A stretch of 64,000 nucleotides of DNA from contig JAAONU010000014.1 of assembly GCA_012932295.1 (NCBI GenBank), positions 36,239,977-36,303,976 on the forward strand, read 5' to 3'. Below the pieces are notes generated by a model. The model was not told the DNA's origin. It saw nothing but the letters and a program-made list of their open reading frames with translations, and made no database searches. Shown one piece after another: positions 11,741-23,744 of the stretch (position 1 is its first letter; each line of letters opens with the position of its first letter). Source of the DNA: Cyclina sinensis. Its lineage: Eukaryota > Mollusca > Bivalvia > Venerida > Veneridae. The translations under genes were made by a program, and so were the position numbers.

Positions 11741-12425
11741 GTCAAAAACGTCAATTTGATCGGAAAAAAATACTAATAAATAAAATAAATATAATTTACT
11801 AAAGGTAAATTTCATTCAAAAAGTCACTTTCGATTTAAACATCATAACTAATGTTTTCCTCCTATGACCTAGATAAAATCAACATTTCCTGGTAGCTAGC
11901 GTTACGTTTAAGTATGTTCGTGCAAAATTTCAATAACTTTGGTCAAAAATTGACCGACTCATGCAACTGTTAACAAAAACATAGTTGCTGTACATCTCTG
12001 AGGTGCACTCCGGTCAAAATAAATAACGATATCTTCCAGTATCAAATGCATCGAATACTTTCTTAACTGCCACAACTAAAATCAATATGGCGGACTTAGA
12101 AACAAAATTTAGTAAGTAAATGAAAAAAAAAATTATCAGCCGTCTTGGTAGTTACTGTAACAGAAATGTCTCTATTAATTAGAGAAAAAAAATATGACTT
12201 AAACAGTTTTGCTGCCAAAAAGCGTGTAAATATAATTAATACGAAAATACGCATAGGAAGTTGGCGATATTGAAAAAGTAAATTGCACCTCATTGATCGA
12301 CAGTAACTTTTTGAATGAAATTTACCTTTACTAAATTATAGCAGAGACATAGATGTTATCTATGTCTCTGATTATAGTAAAAAGTATATATGTAGTTGTT
12401 TTCGATCAAATTGACGTTTTTGAAC
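11741..12425. mobile_element. Foldback / MITE-like element, about 685 bp
   Basis: The outer ends are inverted copies: GTCAAAAACGTCAATTTGAT at 11741-11760 against its complement at 12404-12423. A second inner pair of about 32 bases is nearly perfect (11791-11823 against 12306-12339, containing AGGTAAATTTCATTC). The arms are separated by unmatched sequence. The right arm carries an extra hairpin at 12342-12370. No coding capacity is seen. Confidence 0.65.
12342..12370. repeat. Perfect 13-bp hairpin
   Basis: CAGAGACATAGAT, a GTT loop, then ATCTATGTCTCTG form a perfect stem-loop inside the right arm of the foldback element. Confidence 0.85.
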
Positions 12426-12480
12426 AATCTGATACTAGCACTTGTGGTACTGACGATGAATAAATTCAAATAGGTAGAGA

Positions 12481-12546
12481 GATCGACGTCAGGAAATCGA
12501 GTGATAGACGCCAGGGAATCGAGTGATAGACATCAGGGAATCGAGT
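12481..12546. repeat. Three-copy 22-bp tandem repeat
   Basis: The unit AGACGCCAGGGAATCGAGTGAT occurs about three times with a few substitutions, directly upstream of a SINE-like copy. Confidence 0.75.
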
Positions 12547-12710
12547 TTTTGTCTAAGTAGTCTAAAGCGTTGTTTTTGATGCGGGAAGACCCGAGTTGGT
12601 GATCTTTTTCAAGATGCATTACACCTTTCTGTTACAAACTTTTATAACTATAAGATGTGGTCACGTCGGGGATAACCCTTCCTGGTCTGAGAAATAATGA
12701 TAATAAAAAT
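12547..12710 (+). mobile_element. SINE-like copy A (tRNA-derived, degraded)
   Basis: It shares the ordered blocks GTCTAAA, TTTT(G/C)A(A/T)TGCGGGA, GACCCGA, then CATCTTTCTGT-like, ACAAAC and TAAGAATGTGG-like segments with the copy at 12868-13010. The box-B region is mutated (GACCCGAGTTGG). Confidence 0.5.
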
Positions 12711-12867
12711 AAAAATCTTTTAAGATATTTGATGAAGAAAATTGACCACAACATGCGTCGTCATAAATGATGACTTTCTTTAGAGGGGTTCGGCTATGGT
12801 CAATTGCACACTGGACTGACCTTAAGTTGTATGAAAATGGCCTTCAGCCTTTAACAACTGAAATGGA

Positions 12868-13010
12868 ATGAGTTCTTTGGCTCAGTGGTCTAAATCTTTG
12901 GTTTTCAATGCGGGAGGACCCGAATTCGAACCCTGCACTTGGTGGGTTTTTTTTTTTCATTTGCATCTTTCTGTGACAAACGTTCATGTCTGTAAGAATG
13001 TGGATAATTG
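12868..13010 (+). mobile_element. SINE-like copy B with box A/box B
   Basis: TGGCTCAGTGGTC (about 12878-12890) matches a Pol III box A. CGAATTCGAACCC (about 12921-12933) matches box B. A T-rich tract and the shared tail follow. It lies about 320 bp after copy A in the same orientation. Confidence 0.6.
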
Positions 13011-13486
13011 AAAATTGATATCAAAAGTTGCTAAGATTGAAAATTAGGTCAGTTGTCAAATCATGCCAGAAATCACTTATCTTTATTGCATAATCTCTTA
13101 TCATTCGTGGTATCAATGGTAGTGTAATTTCTACAAGATTTAACCCAAAATAAACATCTTTTAATTAACCAATCTTTTTTTGATGGAAAATCTTTTTTCA
13201 TTCTAACCATTTATCATTGAGGAGTAACAAAAATAGTATTTCAATTATATAATTATTCTAAAGCGAGAGGTTTTTACGAAATCTAGATCTGAGAGCATCA
13301 ATTACCCCAGCTGACAAGAAATTTGTTGCAATTCATTCACTATAAGGTAAATACACTGTAATAAAATACAAGTTCTCTTTAACTACCATGTTTGAATTTT
13401 AATATATATGTTCGAAAGAACTGGTAAAAAATGGTTAAAAAAAATCATATTTTTCAAACACTACTGTCTGCATATTCTGTACATGT
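13011..13486. other. Intergenic, nothing recognised
   Basis: This is AT-rich sequence with stops in all frames and no repeat unit that I can define. Confidence 0.4.
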
Positions 13487-13585
13487 GTAGCCGGGTACAG
13501 GTTTATAGGTGATAAATCGATAAGGCAGAACCGTGTAGCCCTGGTCCCGGTCGAGCCACGATTTTTCATCACCAGTAAAATAGCA
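13487..13585 (+). mobile_element. Internally deleted copy of the tRNA-Thr-containing repeat
   Basis: It matches the reverse complement of 15365-15512 on both flanks (GTAGCCGGGTACAGGTTTAT, GATAAATCGATAAGG, then CCCGGTCGAGCCACGATTTT). The tRNA-like middle is collapsed from about 75 to about 30 bases, losing box A and the anticodon arm. Orientation is opposite to the 15.4-kb copy. Confidence 0.75.
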
Positions 13586-14690
13586 ATCATCTGTGGTTTC
13601 TCTTGTACTGCGATATGTCACGTGCTTTCCTATTAACCTAAATAAGTAATCTATACCACTAAAACAACATATACAATATCTGTAAACTAAACAGTGGATC
13701 GCGGCTGTATATGGATAATGAGTAGCTTTAAAATAAAGGGAGTTAATCTCTTTTGAAACAGGTTTGTGTTTTAAGAGAACTTCTGGGAAAAATAAAATTT
13801 TAGTTTTGATTCCTTCAATTTAATAAAAAAGAAGTAAGAGTTTTACGTTATATTTAATTAAAAGTATCTTTATTTACTTTCATTTTAGTTAAAAATATAT
13901 TAATACAAATTAAATGGAAGTCAGTATGCTGTTATCAGTGAGAGGTTACAGTGTAACTGTAATTTTAAAATTATTCTTTAAAAGCCTCTTAATAGTAGAG
14001 GTTAGTAACACTAGACGAGTATAACCCCTTGCATACCAACTTTAAGTCCGACGGTAAAAGAAAGAATATAATCCACAAATCTTTCGACTTTCTATAAATA
14101 GAAATCGACCTTCACATCTGAAAATCCGGTTTCGTTCTAATTAATGGCGCGCACAGGGTACTAGTAATTTGCTATTGTGCGGATATCGTCTTTTATGAGT
14201 ATGGGAGGGAAACTATCAATGGATACTTCATCATGTGTAGAGCCATATTTTGCATTTCTTGGTATCTGTCATTGACGAACGTTTTCTAAATATAACGGCT
14301 CGAACACACGTGTAATAAGTGTCCTCGAAGCATCAAAGGGTCGATTTAAATTTAACAACATTGAATATGAATGGCTTCAGGTACATTAAATTGATGCAGA
14401 AAAGTTTCAAGACCATGTTTAATTTATCAGTTTCATAAAAGAGTGCGATCGAGTTCGAGCTCAAGCCGGTCGTCAGGATAAACGTTCTCTTCCTTCCTTG
14501 ATAATACATTGTCACTGGCCCACAAATTAATTGAGTCATATTAATTGTGTCATATTAATTGTGTCTCGATAATACACTACTGGTTCTTCAGAAACACGAC
14601 TGATAAAGAGTGAAACCGGACGCCTATACAAATGAGACGTCATCACTATTTTTAGAATCGAACAGGTATGTGGGCCTGTGTGTGCGGGAA
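13586..14690. other. Intergenic, no gene recognised
   Basis: This is AT-rich sequence. Minus-strand open frames at 14333-14724 lie just downstream of the transposase relic and are probably its decayed 3' flank rather than a gene. Confidence 0.4.
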
Positions 14691-14697
14691 AAACTGT

Positions 14698-15335
14698 CGA
14701 TACCCAAAGCATCTCTGGTAACAATTATGACCACCTCGAGCTGCCACACAGGCCACAAATCGACGTCTTATGGAACTGACCAAATGACTTAGGACATGTT
14801 GTGGAATTGTTTTCAGAATACAACAAAGTGTCCAATTTGGTCCTTATCTGGAGAGTACCAGTCCATTCGTACAACATTGATCTGTTGATGAGGTCTTGCA
14901 TTTTCGCTCTGTAACACAGTCTGGGGATCAATCCTCTGAAGACAAGGGAGAATATGTATGGATAAGTGTCAGGATCTCATCCTTATACCTCGGTTACCGT
15001 TAATAAAATAAAGATGTACCTACCCGTGACCACCTAACTACTACCACCGAAATGATTTCAGGCGCTCACGAACGTTAAAAACAGCAAACCATGCACGCAC
15101 CTAGGCAACTGTATACAAGAATGTTCTCATCATGATGATGCACGGAAAGAACCCTGAATCGTCAGTGAACAACAAAGAACACCACTGATGACGTGTACAT
15201 TGACGATGATGCTGTGCCCAAGCGTCACTGGCTGCCCTATGGCACGGTGGGAGTAAACGTGGTCTTGGTCAGGGATGCTCCTCTCGCGTAGTCGGTTACT
15301 GATTGTCTCATCACATCACGACGTGGTGCCATATT
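14698..15335 (-). pseudogene. Decayed Tc1/mariner-type transposase
   Basis: Reading the minus strand with frameshifts gives a chain of Tc1-family landmarks in the right order. They are an RNRLRE-like helix-turn-helix end (here TTREEH, about 15290), a segment like LLFTDDSGF near 15160 matching the first-Asp region, ENARPH with YSPD (about 14860-14910) matching the NARPH...SPDLSPIEH region, and a C-terminal RRRFVACVAARGGHNCYQR (about 14710-14770) matching the usual ARGGH tail. Several stops and frameshifts break it, and parts of the catalytic core are missing. It is clearly inactive. The two inverted copies of the tRNA-bearing repeat lie on either side of it. Confidence 0.72.
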
Positions 15336-15364
15336 TAAGAAAAATTCAAATTTTTTTAACCAGG

Positions 15365-15512
15365 TTGTAACAGGTGGTGAAAAATCGTGGCTCGACCGGG
15401 ACTCGAACCCAGGGCCTTCCGCTTACAGGGCGGACACTCTACCAACTGAGCTACCAAGCCACACGGTTCTACCTTATCGATTTATCACCTATAAACCTGT
15501 ACCCGGCTACAA
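15365..15512 (-). mobile_element. tRNA-bearing dispersed repeat (SINE-like), full copy
   Basis: On the minus strand it begins GTAGCCGGGTACAGGTTTAT and passes through GATAAATCGATAAGG into a complete tRNA-like domain. It ends CACGATTTTTCACCACCTG followed by an A-rich stretch. The flanking matches to the deleted copy at 13487-13585 show that the whole block, not only the tRNA, is the repeated unit. Confidence 0.65.
15388..15460 (-). tRNA. tRNA-Thr(TGT)-like gene or tRNA-derived pseudogene
   Basis: The minus strand folds into a 73-nt cloverleaf. It has a 7-bp acceptor (GGCTTGG with TCGAGCC, discriminator A) and TA at positions 8-9. The D stem is GCTC/GAGT and the anticodon stem TCCGC/GCGGA encloses the loop CCTGTAA. 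A 5-nt variable loop (AGGCC) and the T arm CTGGG-TTCGAGT-CCCGG follow. The anticodon reads TGT (Thr). Position 33 is C instead of the nearly universal T, and the acceptor stem can extend by two more pairs into the flanks. Box A and box B are intact. Because the flanks repeat at 13.5 kb, I favour a tRNA-derived repeat over a housekeeping tRNA gene. Confidence 0.6.
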
Positions 15513-15514
15513 GG

Positions 15515-18500
15515 TGGCAATTTTACATCAAATTGCGCATAGAAATTTGGTGACGATGGAGGTACACAAAAAACATGCTTAGCATGCATAATCAACATTT
15601 CCATGCTTACTGTGAATACATGGAAAAAATCAACAGTTTCATGAAAATCACAAAATTTCACACAGATACCTCAAGCATTGAAAAGCACAGAAGTCACAGT
15701 GCACCTTTGGCAGACAGATTAACTAATGTTCTATATAACATAATCTTTGCATATTTGTAAAATGGCCTCAAATACAGCAATGATCTAGTATACAACAAAA
15801 TCATCTGGGTGTTTCCTAAACTGTTTTGAAAACGTTCTGGCAGCGAACAGCTTTTTGCATATCAGACAGGATTTTCTACTGTTTATACCGGTGCTAGAAA
15901 AACCCATCTTACATCCCCATTTTAGATAAGTCGCAAGCTTTAAATGACGACACTCCGTATGAATGAAGTTGTAAATTCATACGCTACTATAAAAAATAGT
16001 GCTGAATAAAAATATTAGCTTTCGTTATTTTTTCCGAATTTTAATGTATATGTGATATGCAAGAAGAAAAAATCAAACACTGGTTGCCGGTACAGACGGG
16101 AATATCCAGCTCTCGGGTAACTGTTTATCGTAACTCGAAAGAGCCTCATTACCGCCTAAAACAGTTACTTTTGAGCTGGAAATTAAGAGATTGAATATAT
16201 TATTCAGTTCGTCCCGAGAGCCTGAACCCCGCCGCTTCAGTAATTAAGCGCTTTGATTAATTTATGTTGTTTGTTCTGTTACACTTCTCTAGTCGTTTGC
16301 TTTCAATCTGTATTCGTTATGAAATATACATGTAAAGCTAGAGCATTTCATCCTTGCATTGCTGTTCTGTTACAGTTTCTGCATTGAGGCCACTATTTTG
16401 TATTTTTATAAACCGATCAGATTTTTGAAATGCAAAGTATCTGTTACTTTCTGGTGTCGTAATTCCGGCTCAGCCACCATTTAATAAATATTTTTGTTAC
16501 ACATATCGCTCAAAGTTATCTACGATATTAAAGATTTGTTACAAAACATAAAAGTAAATCTTTTTCTTGATAATTAAAAACAAATCTTTCTACCTAAATA
16601 ACGTCTTTTTTTCTTCCGTTTTAACAATGTGTGTATTTGAAAGTTATTTCCTAGCCGGTATTTCAATAATTGGCTGAATATTTTCGACTCCTGACAGTGA
16701 AATTTGTAAACCTATGGCTTATAATGAAAAATGCTATGACCAGCGTTTCAAATATAATCGTGTAATTAAAGAACCCCTGCCTTACTGGTCAGAAATTTAA
16801 AACGATACACCATCACAAAATGAAACGGCAGATAAGATGGTTAAAAAAGTGGGCTGAATTGCGACTTGAACCAGTATTTTAAGACATCAATCGAATTTAG
16901 TAATTTACAAACAGCAAATGTGTTTAATTTTTCTTATACAATCAAATTTAGTTTCCAATTCTCCGGATATGTATCTAAATACATGTAGGAAACAAATCTT
17001 GAAGATTGCAAGAGTTGATATTAATATCAGCTTTTTTGTTAACATTAGACTTAGGTTACAGTGGGTCGAAATTTTGTCCACCGTCTCACCTTTTTTATAA
17101 TAAACACCATCTGAACTACATCACAAACAAAACGCAATCTGTTACAGAAAGGAAGGCGACAAATGTAAGGTCGACCTGACTGATTTGCTGAAAAGCTGGC
17201 AGAATCCTAAGATGAGGTTAAATTCTAGAAATATGTCTAGGGAAAATGAACCGAAGGTTAGATACAAAAACTGCTTATTTGAATATTATGTTCTAATTAT
17301 CAGGGTAAGTAATCTGTAGGTATCATTTTTCAATTTTACCCCTGAGTTGTCTCGCTTAGATTGCGATGTTGGAAATCCATTCGATTTCAAAACATGTTGT
17401 GTTCTGTTATTTTGTATTGATGATAAGGCATCACGTGAATGAACAATTTGTACACGACTGTTCTAAATTTAGCTGATTGTTTGCGTCACCGAGATTGTTA
17501 TCACGATAACAGTCAGGCTTTATCAGTCTGTTACACTGACCTACAGATCAACGTTAAGTACAAATTCAAATCAATGCACTTTTCTCCATTTCACTAGGAT
17601 TATGATAAAATGGTAAAACTACCTTATTTACTGTAAATCTAGAATCCACACGTATTGATGTATACTGATTTCTTAATTACTTCTTTCCGTTGTCTTTCAG
17701 AAATTTGAGCTTTTATATTGAGCACGTACCATGTTTAAAAAAATAACAAATTAAAAGGAATGATATGAAAGACAATCATACTTAATATCAAGAATATTGT
17801 ACAGACAACATGCCTAGATATACCGAAAGTCACCCGGTCTTAAAGATGCCATTATATCTATCAATGCCACTACTACTGCTACTACAACGGGTTCGAGTCC
17901 TATCAGGGTCTTGTTCTGACGAGGCCGGGCGGTGAGCCGAGAGCTAGTAAAAATGGTTACCGATTGCCTTTCCGCCTGGTGCCTGATAAGGAATCGGGGA
18001 ATAAATTTGTATATAACAGTGAAGGTGTTTTGTAAGCTCGGGAGGCTAGCCCTTTCAGTAGATACTATAATAAACATTCATTTTACTTCGACTTTTTCCT
18101 ACTGCTGCTGCTGCTAGGGGTCACCTCCAGAATTCTTTTTTACCTGTATGGTTAAGATGATTTTGGCGATAATAACTTCTAAAATTCATAATGGTGGTAA
18201 CTTAAAAGCTCCTCAACATGACCTACATATTGCAAAATATCGCCGTTATTTATTGGGATGGGCAGATCTTGTTTCTTTGACATTTTAATCGACCTTCGCC
18301 CACGTAACACAATATAATAAATCACTGAAGGAAGTAATTTCTACTTGAACGAAATAAAGTGATGTTGCTCTCCTACGTTTTAATAGGAGAAAGTAACTCT
18401 GCATTGTTGTCTCAATTACCGGCCCATTGTCTTCAGTTCTTCAGTTGTCTGTCAACTACGACGGAGGGGAGGGGTGGGGTTCAAACGATGCTTTTTTTAT

Positions 18501-19430
18501 GAAATTCTGCTGACGGGTTATTCATGGAATCGATATTGAAAAGTAGTCCGTGTCACGTTGACGAGAGGGAAGGTGAGTAACAACAGACTGGTGACACGTA
18601 AACCAGTCTGATTCATTCGCGCAATGACTCAGGCACTGTTTGTAAACAGACAATGATAATCAGTGAATTACTGAAACACATGTGTCCTGGTTTAATCAAT
18701 TTCATTAGATGCAAGTCAATTCATTTTCTCCGATGCGACAGAGTGTAAATTTTACAGGTAATCTTATAAAATATTGAAAACGTAAACATTTCTGAAAATA
18801 TTCTGAAGACTGTTTGATTAGATTGTAAAGTTTTACAATAATTATAGGCCCACAGATAATAATTATTGCGTGGGGAAAAAACGCTATGTTCTTACACACA
18901 GTGTTACTAAAGGCCAGAGACATAAGCAAATATGCCGGGTAATTAATATTTATTGTCAAAAAACTGTAGACCAGAATCGATGAAAAAATGAATGTTCTTA
19001 TAGGCACTATAATCCTACCCGCAGACGACTTTTAACGTTTGACCACTGCAAGATGTCATTAAAGGGTCAGTTATTCAAAACAGTTTTCCACAAATATGCG
19101 AAAGCTAACAGGATATTTAGGGCAAAGGTAATGTGCTATGCAATACTGAAATTATGAATTGTGGTCAATTTAAGGACACGCATTCCTTATGGGATATTAT
19201 TGGAATTTGCACTACGAGTATTTTACCCTATAAGCGTTTTTATTTTTATTAAGACCGAATATACCGCGCATTTTTACCTTCATTCTTAAAGGAATAATTA
19301 TTATCTCATACAAAAGAGATTTTGTAAATTCTAGAAGTATTTAGATCTATATTCATAAAAAGTAATGAAATGTATTTTGTTGTTGCCGTTTTCCCTCCCA
19401 CGCCTCCTGTTGTTTTCAATGTTTAAGTTG
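15515..19430. other. Intergenic, no gene recognised
   Basis: This is AT-rich sequence. Small open frames (15575-15760, 16918-17100, 17814-18117, 18705-19007) have no recognisable homology. Near 17886 a GGTTCGAGTCC box-B-like motif starts a possible SINE fragment. A G-rich run lies at about 18462-18480. Confidence 0.4.
16106..16179. repeat. Imperfect hairpin, 21-bp arms
   Basis: CCAGCTCTCGGGTAACTG plus TTT at 16106-16126 pairs with AAACAGTTACTTTTGAGCTGG at the right side with three mismatches. The loop is about 32 nt. It could be a small foldback remnant or an RNA hairpin; the sequence does not decide. Confidence 0.6.
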
Positions 19431-19434
19431 TAGT

Positions 19435-20592
19435 TGCTACTGCTTCTTCTGCTGCTCTTTGATGATTCTTCTGTCGCTCTTTGATGCTTCTTCTGCTGCT
19501 CTTGGATGCTTCTTCTGCTGCTCTTTGATGTTTCTTCTGCTGCTCTTGGATGCTTCTCCTGCTGCTCTTGGATGCTTCTTCTGCTGTCTTTGATGTTTCT
19601 TCTGCTGCTCTTGGATGCTTCTTCTGATGCTCTTGGATGCTTCTTCTGCTGTCTTTGATGTTTCTTCTGCTGCTCTTTGATGCTACTCCTGCTGCTCATT
19701 GATGTTTCTTCTGCTGCTCTTTGATGCTTCTTCTGCTGCTCTTTGATGTTTCTTCTGCTGCTCTTGGATGCTTCTCCTGCTGCTCTTTGATAATCTACTG
19801 TTGCTCTTTAATAATTCTTCTGCTGCTCTTTGATAATCTACTGCTGCTCTTTGATAATCTACTGCTGCTCTTTGATGCTACTCCTGCTGCTCATTGATGT
19901 TTCTTCTGCTGCTCTTTGATGCTTCTTCTGCTGCTCTTTGATGTTTCTTCTGCTGCTCTTGGATGCTTCTCCTGCTGCTCTTTGATAATCTACTGTTGCT
20001 CTTTGATAATTCTTCTGCTGCTCTTTGATAATCTACTGCTGCTCTTTGATAATCTACTGCTGCTCTTTGATGCTACTCCTGCTGCTCATTGATGTTTCTT
20101 CTGCTGCTCTTTGATGCTACTTCTGCTGCTCATTGATGTTTCTTCTGCTGCTCTTTGATGCTTCTTCTGCTGCTCTTTGATGTTTCTTCTGCTGCTCTTT
20201 GATGTTTCTTCTGCTGCTCTTGGATGCTTCTTCTGCTGCTCTTTGATAATCTACTGTTGCTCTTTGATAATTCTTCTGCTGCTCTTTGATAATCTACTGC
20301 TGCTCTTTGATAATCTACTGCTGCTCTTTGATGCTACTCCTGCTGCTCATTGATGTTTCTTCTGCTGCTCTTTGATGCTACTTCTGCTGCTCATTGATGT
20401 TTCTTCTGCTGCTCTTTGATGCTTCTTCTGCTGCTCTTTGATGTTTCTTCTGCTGCTCTTTGAATCGTTTCTTCTGCTGCTCTTTGATGTTTCTCCTGCT
20501 GCTCTTTGATAATCCACTGTTGCTCTTTGATAATTCTTCTGCTGCTCTTTGATGCTTCTTCTGTTGTTCTTTGATGTTTCTTCTGCTGCTGT
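19435..20592. repeat. 21/22-bp minisatellite with higher-order units of 195 and 261 bp
   Basis: There are about 53 copies of a unit such as TTCTTCTGCTGCTCTTTGAT, with GATGTTTC, GATGCTTC, GATAATTC (22 bp) and GATAATCTAC (21 bp) variants. The variant TGCTACTCCTGCTGCTCATT recurs at 19681, 19876, 20071 and 20332, giving blocks of 195, 195 and 261 bp. A 195-bp block equals six 22-bp plus three 21-bp units. Because 22 is one more than a multiple of 3, the minus strand stays open as a SSRRNIKEQQKKHQRAAEET-type repeat over 100-odd codons. That is a property of the unit and not evidence for a gene. Confidence 0.92.
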
Positions 20593-21557
20593 AGCTATTG
20601 TCATTCGGATTTGATTTTGGCCAGTTTTTGCTGCGGTTATAAAATACATTATAAACATTCAAATGAAAATTGGTGCCGAACGGCTCGTTAATGAGGCAAC
20701 GGTTAACTACTGCTGATGCTGGCGCTGCTTTAAGTCTTCTGCAGATATGAACATAATCAATTATATGGCTTAAAGTAATTACAGATGTACTCCAGCCTCA
20801 ACTTCTTTTGAAAGGTGTCTGTCTGAACAAGTCAAGAGCCTAAATTTCACAATCAAATACATCAAGTTAAGAAGTATCTGGAAGGGTGGTTACTAGTTAT
20901 GATTACTGTAATACATTCAGCCATCCGTCCTTTCGTCCGCCCGCCCGCCCGTCCGTCCGTCATATATAGATTAAGACATAATCAGTATTGAAATCGGTAT
21001 TGTAAAACAACAACAACAACAATGGCTTGTTAGAACGACACATTAATTATTTCTCAGACGAGCAGCGTACTCATTTTTTGAAGACCCTAAAAATGGCATT
21101 TACGACGAAGTGTTTTATAAGACCAAGACATTATGGCACATTTAAAATCAGCCAACGGCTTGCAGACAAGTTGATTACTTTATTTTTCCCATACACTGTA
21201 GTACGCCAGACCAATAAACTACAATTTTGTACACAGGATGAACACAAAAGAAACTCGGCCTACGCAACCACATGCCAAATATGATTTCAAGGACTACACG
21301 TCACTCATTTATTTCTTCTAAATTCAGAGATATAAAATCCATATACACGTATATACATCTTGTTATGACATTGAGTTATAGATTTCCGTGTATATGACAG
21401 ATTAAGAACAAACATTTGAATTCCTGTCTTTTTAACATACCCCCATAAAAATGAAGGAGTAATATGGACAGATCAACATTCCAAGACAATATTTTTGAAG
21501 ATAGTTAAATAGATGTACACAAATAGACACAATTATACTCTCAGAAGTCATTAACAA
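20593..21557. other. Intergenic, nothing recognised
   Basis: A small (CCGC/CCGT)n tract lies at about 20926-20962 and a (CAA)n tract at 21008-21021. The 85-codon frame at 21027-21284 has no recognisable family. Confidence 0.4.
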
Positions 21558-21785
21558 ACACATTCGGAAGGTCCAGTGGTAACTGGGCTGTAATTCAAGG
21601 TCTGTGAGTTCGATCCCCCGCCCCTCCACAGGCCCAACATACTGTCTTTCAGATGAAGTCGTATGTAGCGACACTAAACACTGAGCGTATAAAAGAACGA
21701 GCCAGGAGAGTGTCTGGAATGGAATGCTTTTCTATCCCCAAGCACTATCCCCAAACACTTAAAATAACACTTCGGGGGACGTCAG
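21558..21785 (+). mobile_element. SINE-like copy, tRNA-derived (same family as 11530-11740)
   Basis: GTCCAGTGGTAACTGG (about 21571-21586) resembles box A and GTGAGTTCGATCCC (about 21604-21617) is a clear box B. The tail with ACACTGAGC, GTGTCTGGAATGGAATGC, AAGCACTATCCCC and AAAATAACACTT matches the 11.5-kb copy in order. Confidence 0.62.
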
Positions 21786-23740
21786 TCATATGAGCAACCG
21801 GTACCGACGATGAATTAAAACTGTAAATGGGTACCAAACACAAATCAAAAGAGTTGGTCGGCTAACAAGTGGATTCGAAACAGGAACGGCATATGGCATC
21901 AAAAAAATGTGATTTGGCAAAAATTCTGTCCATTCTTTAAACGCATGTAGTTCCATTCTGGAAATGGGAAATAGCTCCATTTCCTTAATCACAAGCAATA
22001 ATGTTGTAGATTTCAATGAGATTTGACTCAAAACGCGAAAGAATTGCACTTTGCCCTCGTATCTGTCACTGTCGGCAAATAGCATTTTCTTTCATCTTTT
22101 CTTTTTTACACGCACTCCTATCTTCCCTACGGATAGCTAACATCATTTCGAGAACGCTACAAGTTATATTGGCGGGTCAGAAAATCCTCGCGTGCTTTGG
22201 AAAGATTAAGGCGCAATTTCAAACGACTACATGAATTGTTTTATATCTAATCAAGAAATCGATCTGATGCAGACATTGTGCATGTCCGGGAAATATAAAT
22301 TGGTCTATAAGCAGGAAATTGACGAACTTGAAAGCAAACTCGACGCTTCAAAACGACCGTGACAGCATCATCCCGACTGATTGTACTATATGGCCTACAC
22401 CATGTTGGAATAAATATGGAGCCCAGACGGAACACGAAATGCGTCTTTGGGCAAAGAGACTAAGCGACTCGCGCCATTCTTCCTAAGCTAAAACGATGAA
22501 ATTTTTGTCAATATTTTCTGAGTTAGGACATGACTGCTTTTTTTTAAAGTTTCAAAGTCGACTTCCACATTTCTGATGCATAGACATAAACTGTGTTAAA
22601 GTTAGCTCAAGCATTACTTTATGTGCCGACAGACGTTACCAATGAAAAGTCGATACGTCACCTAGAAACATGTAGTGGGTTTCAAGAGCAGACCATGTAT
22701 CCCCCCCTTAAAATGGTAAGTATTTCAAAGAGAACAAAAAAGACGAAGTAATAAAAGAGAAAACATTTGTAGAGACCATCTGTTTCCGGCATTAAAGCTA
22801 GATCTTAAAAAGAAAAGAATATTTTGCAGACTGAAAGGATTCAGAAGCATAATCAGTTCTAGAAGAATTTCGTTTGTCAAAGAACTTGGTCTGAGAAAAA
22901 AAGTGTTGCTAAGTAAACAGGTCTTTATACCTAAAAGTTTCTGTCTGAAAAAATAATATATTTTCTGAACTGAATGGTGACTTTATAGTAAAATATACAA
23001 ATTGGGCAGTAAATCTTTGTATGATCATGAATATATTATATCGACCGCAGAACACAGATGTATTACGCAATGTTATATATTACCCTAGAACATGTTTCTG
23101 TGAAACCTGAACTCAAAGATCGATATGCATAAGAATATTTCTCGTGCAAAATGCAAGAGAAAATTGAGTTGTATGGTTCCAAATCAATACTTGTACGATA
23201 TAATTTCACAAAAAGCTTCCCACGCATCCGCTCGTTTCTACGTAAAATGAAACTCTAGATCCATTGATTTTCGAAAAATTGCGCAAAATGAGTGAGTGAA
23301 GCAGAGGGTGTAATGTCGTATTGTGTAATATTTTACGACATTATTTGTAGATCTGTACAGATTGATTTACGATAATTCCGTTGCGGGAAGTGGGCGAACG
23401 CTGCATTCCAGCAGTAATATTGCAAAAGGCTTCCCAATATTCACATTTTTTCTGTGCTATATTTATGCAATAAACGTTTGTAGATGTATAAGAATAGCAT
23501 TATGGCGATAAAGTTATAAACCAAATGCACAAACCAGGAGGGGAATAACAAGATTTAATTGATATTTTGATCTCTTTGAAATACGTAATTACTGCGGTAG
23601 ACATTATATTATATTGGTACATCTTCAGAACAAGATTTTACAGCCTTGACAAGGTTTCAATTTGGATCAATCTGATGAAACATCTCAACGTTGCTTTTAA
23701 ATGAAATAAATTGTCACATCCAAAAAGAAAAGTGTTATAA
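21786..23740. other. Intergenic, no gene recognised
   Basis: Open frames at 21786-22085 (minus) and 22016-22234 (plus) are unrelated to any family I know. A 9-bp stem (AATGTCGTA/TACGACATT) lies at about 23311-23341. Confidence 0.35.
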
Positions 23741-23744
23741 TGTA

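Noticed and set aside
22247..22435. Minus-strand 62-codon frame and neighbours at 21786-22234
   Set aside because: Overlapping frames on both strands without any recognisable family or conserved motif.
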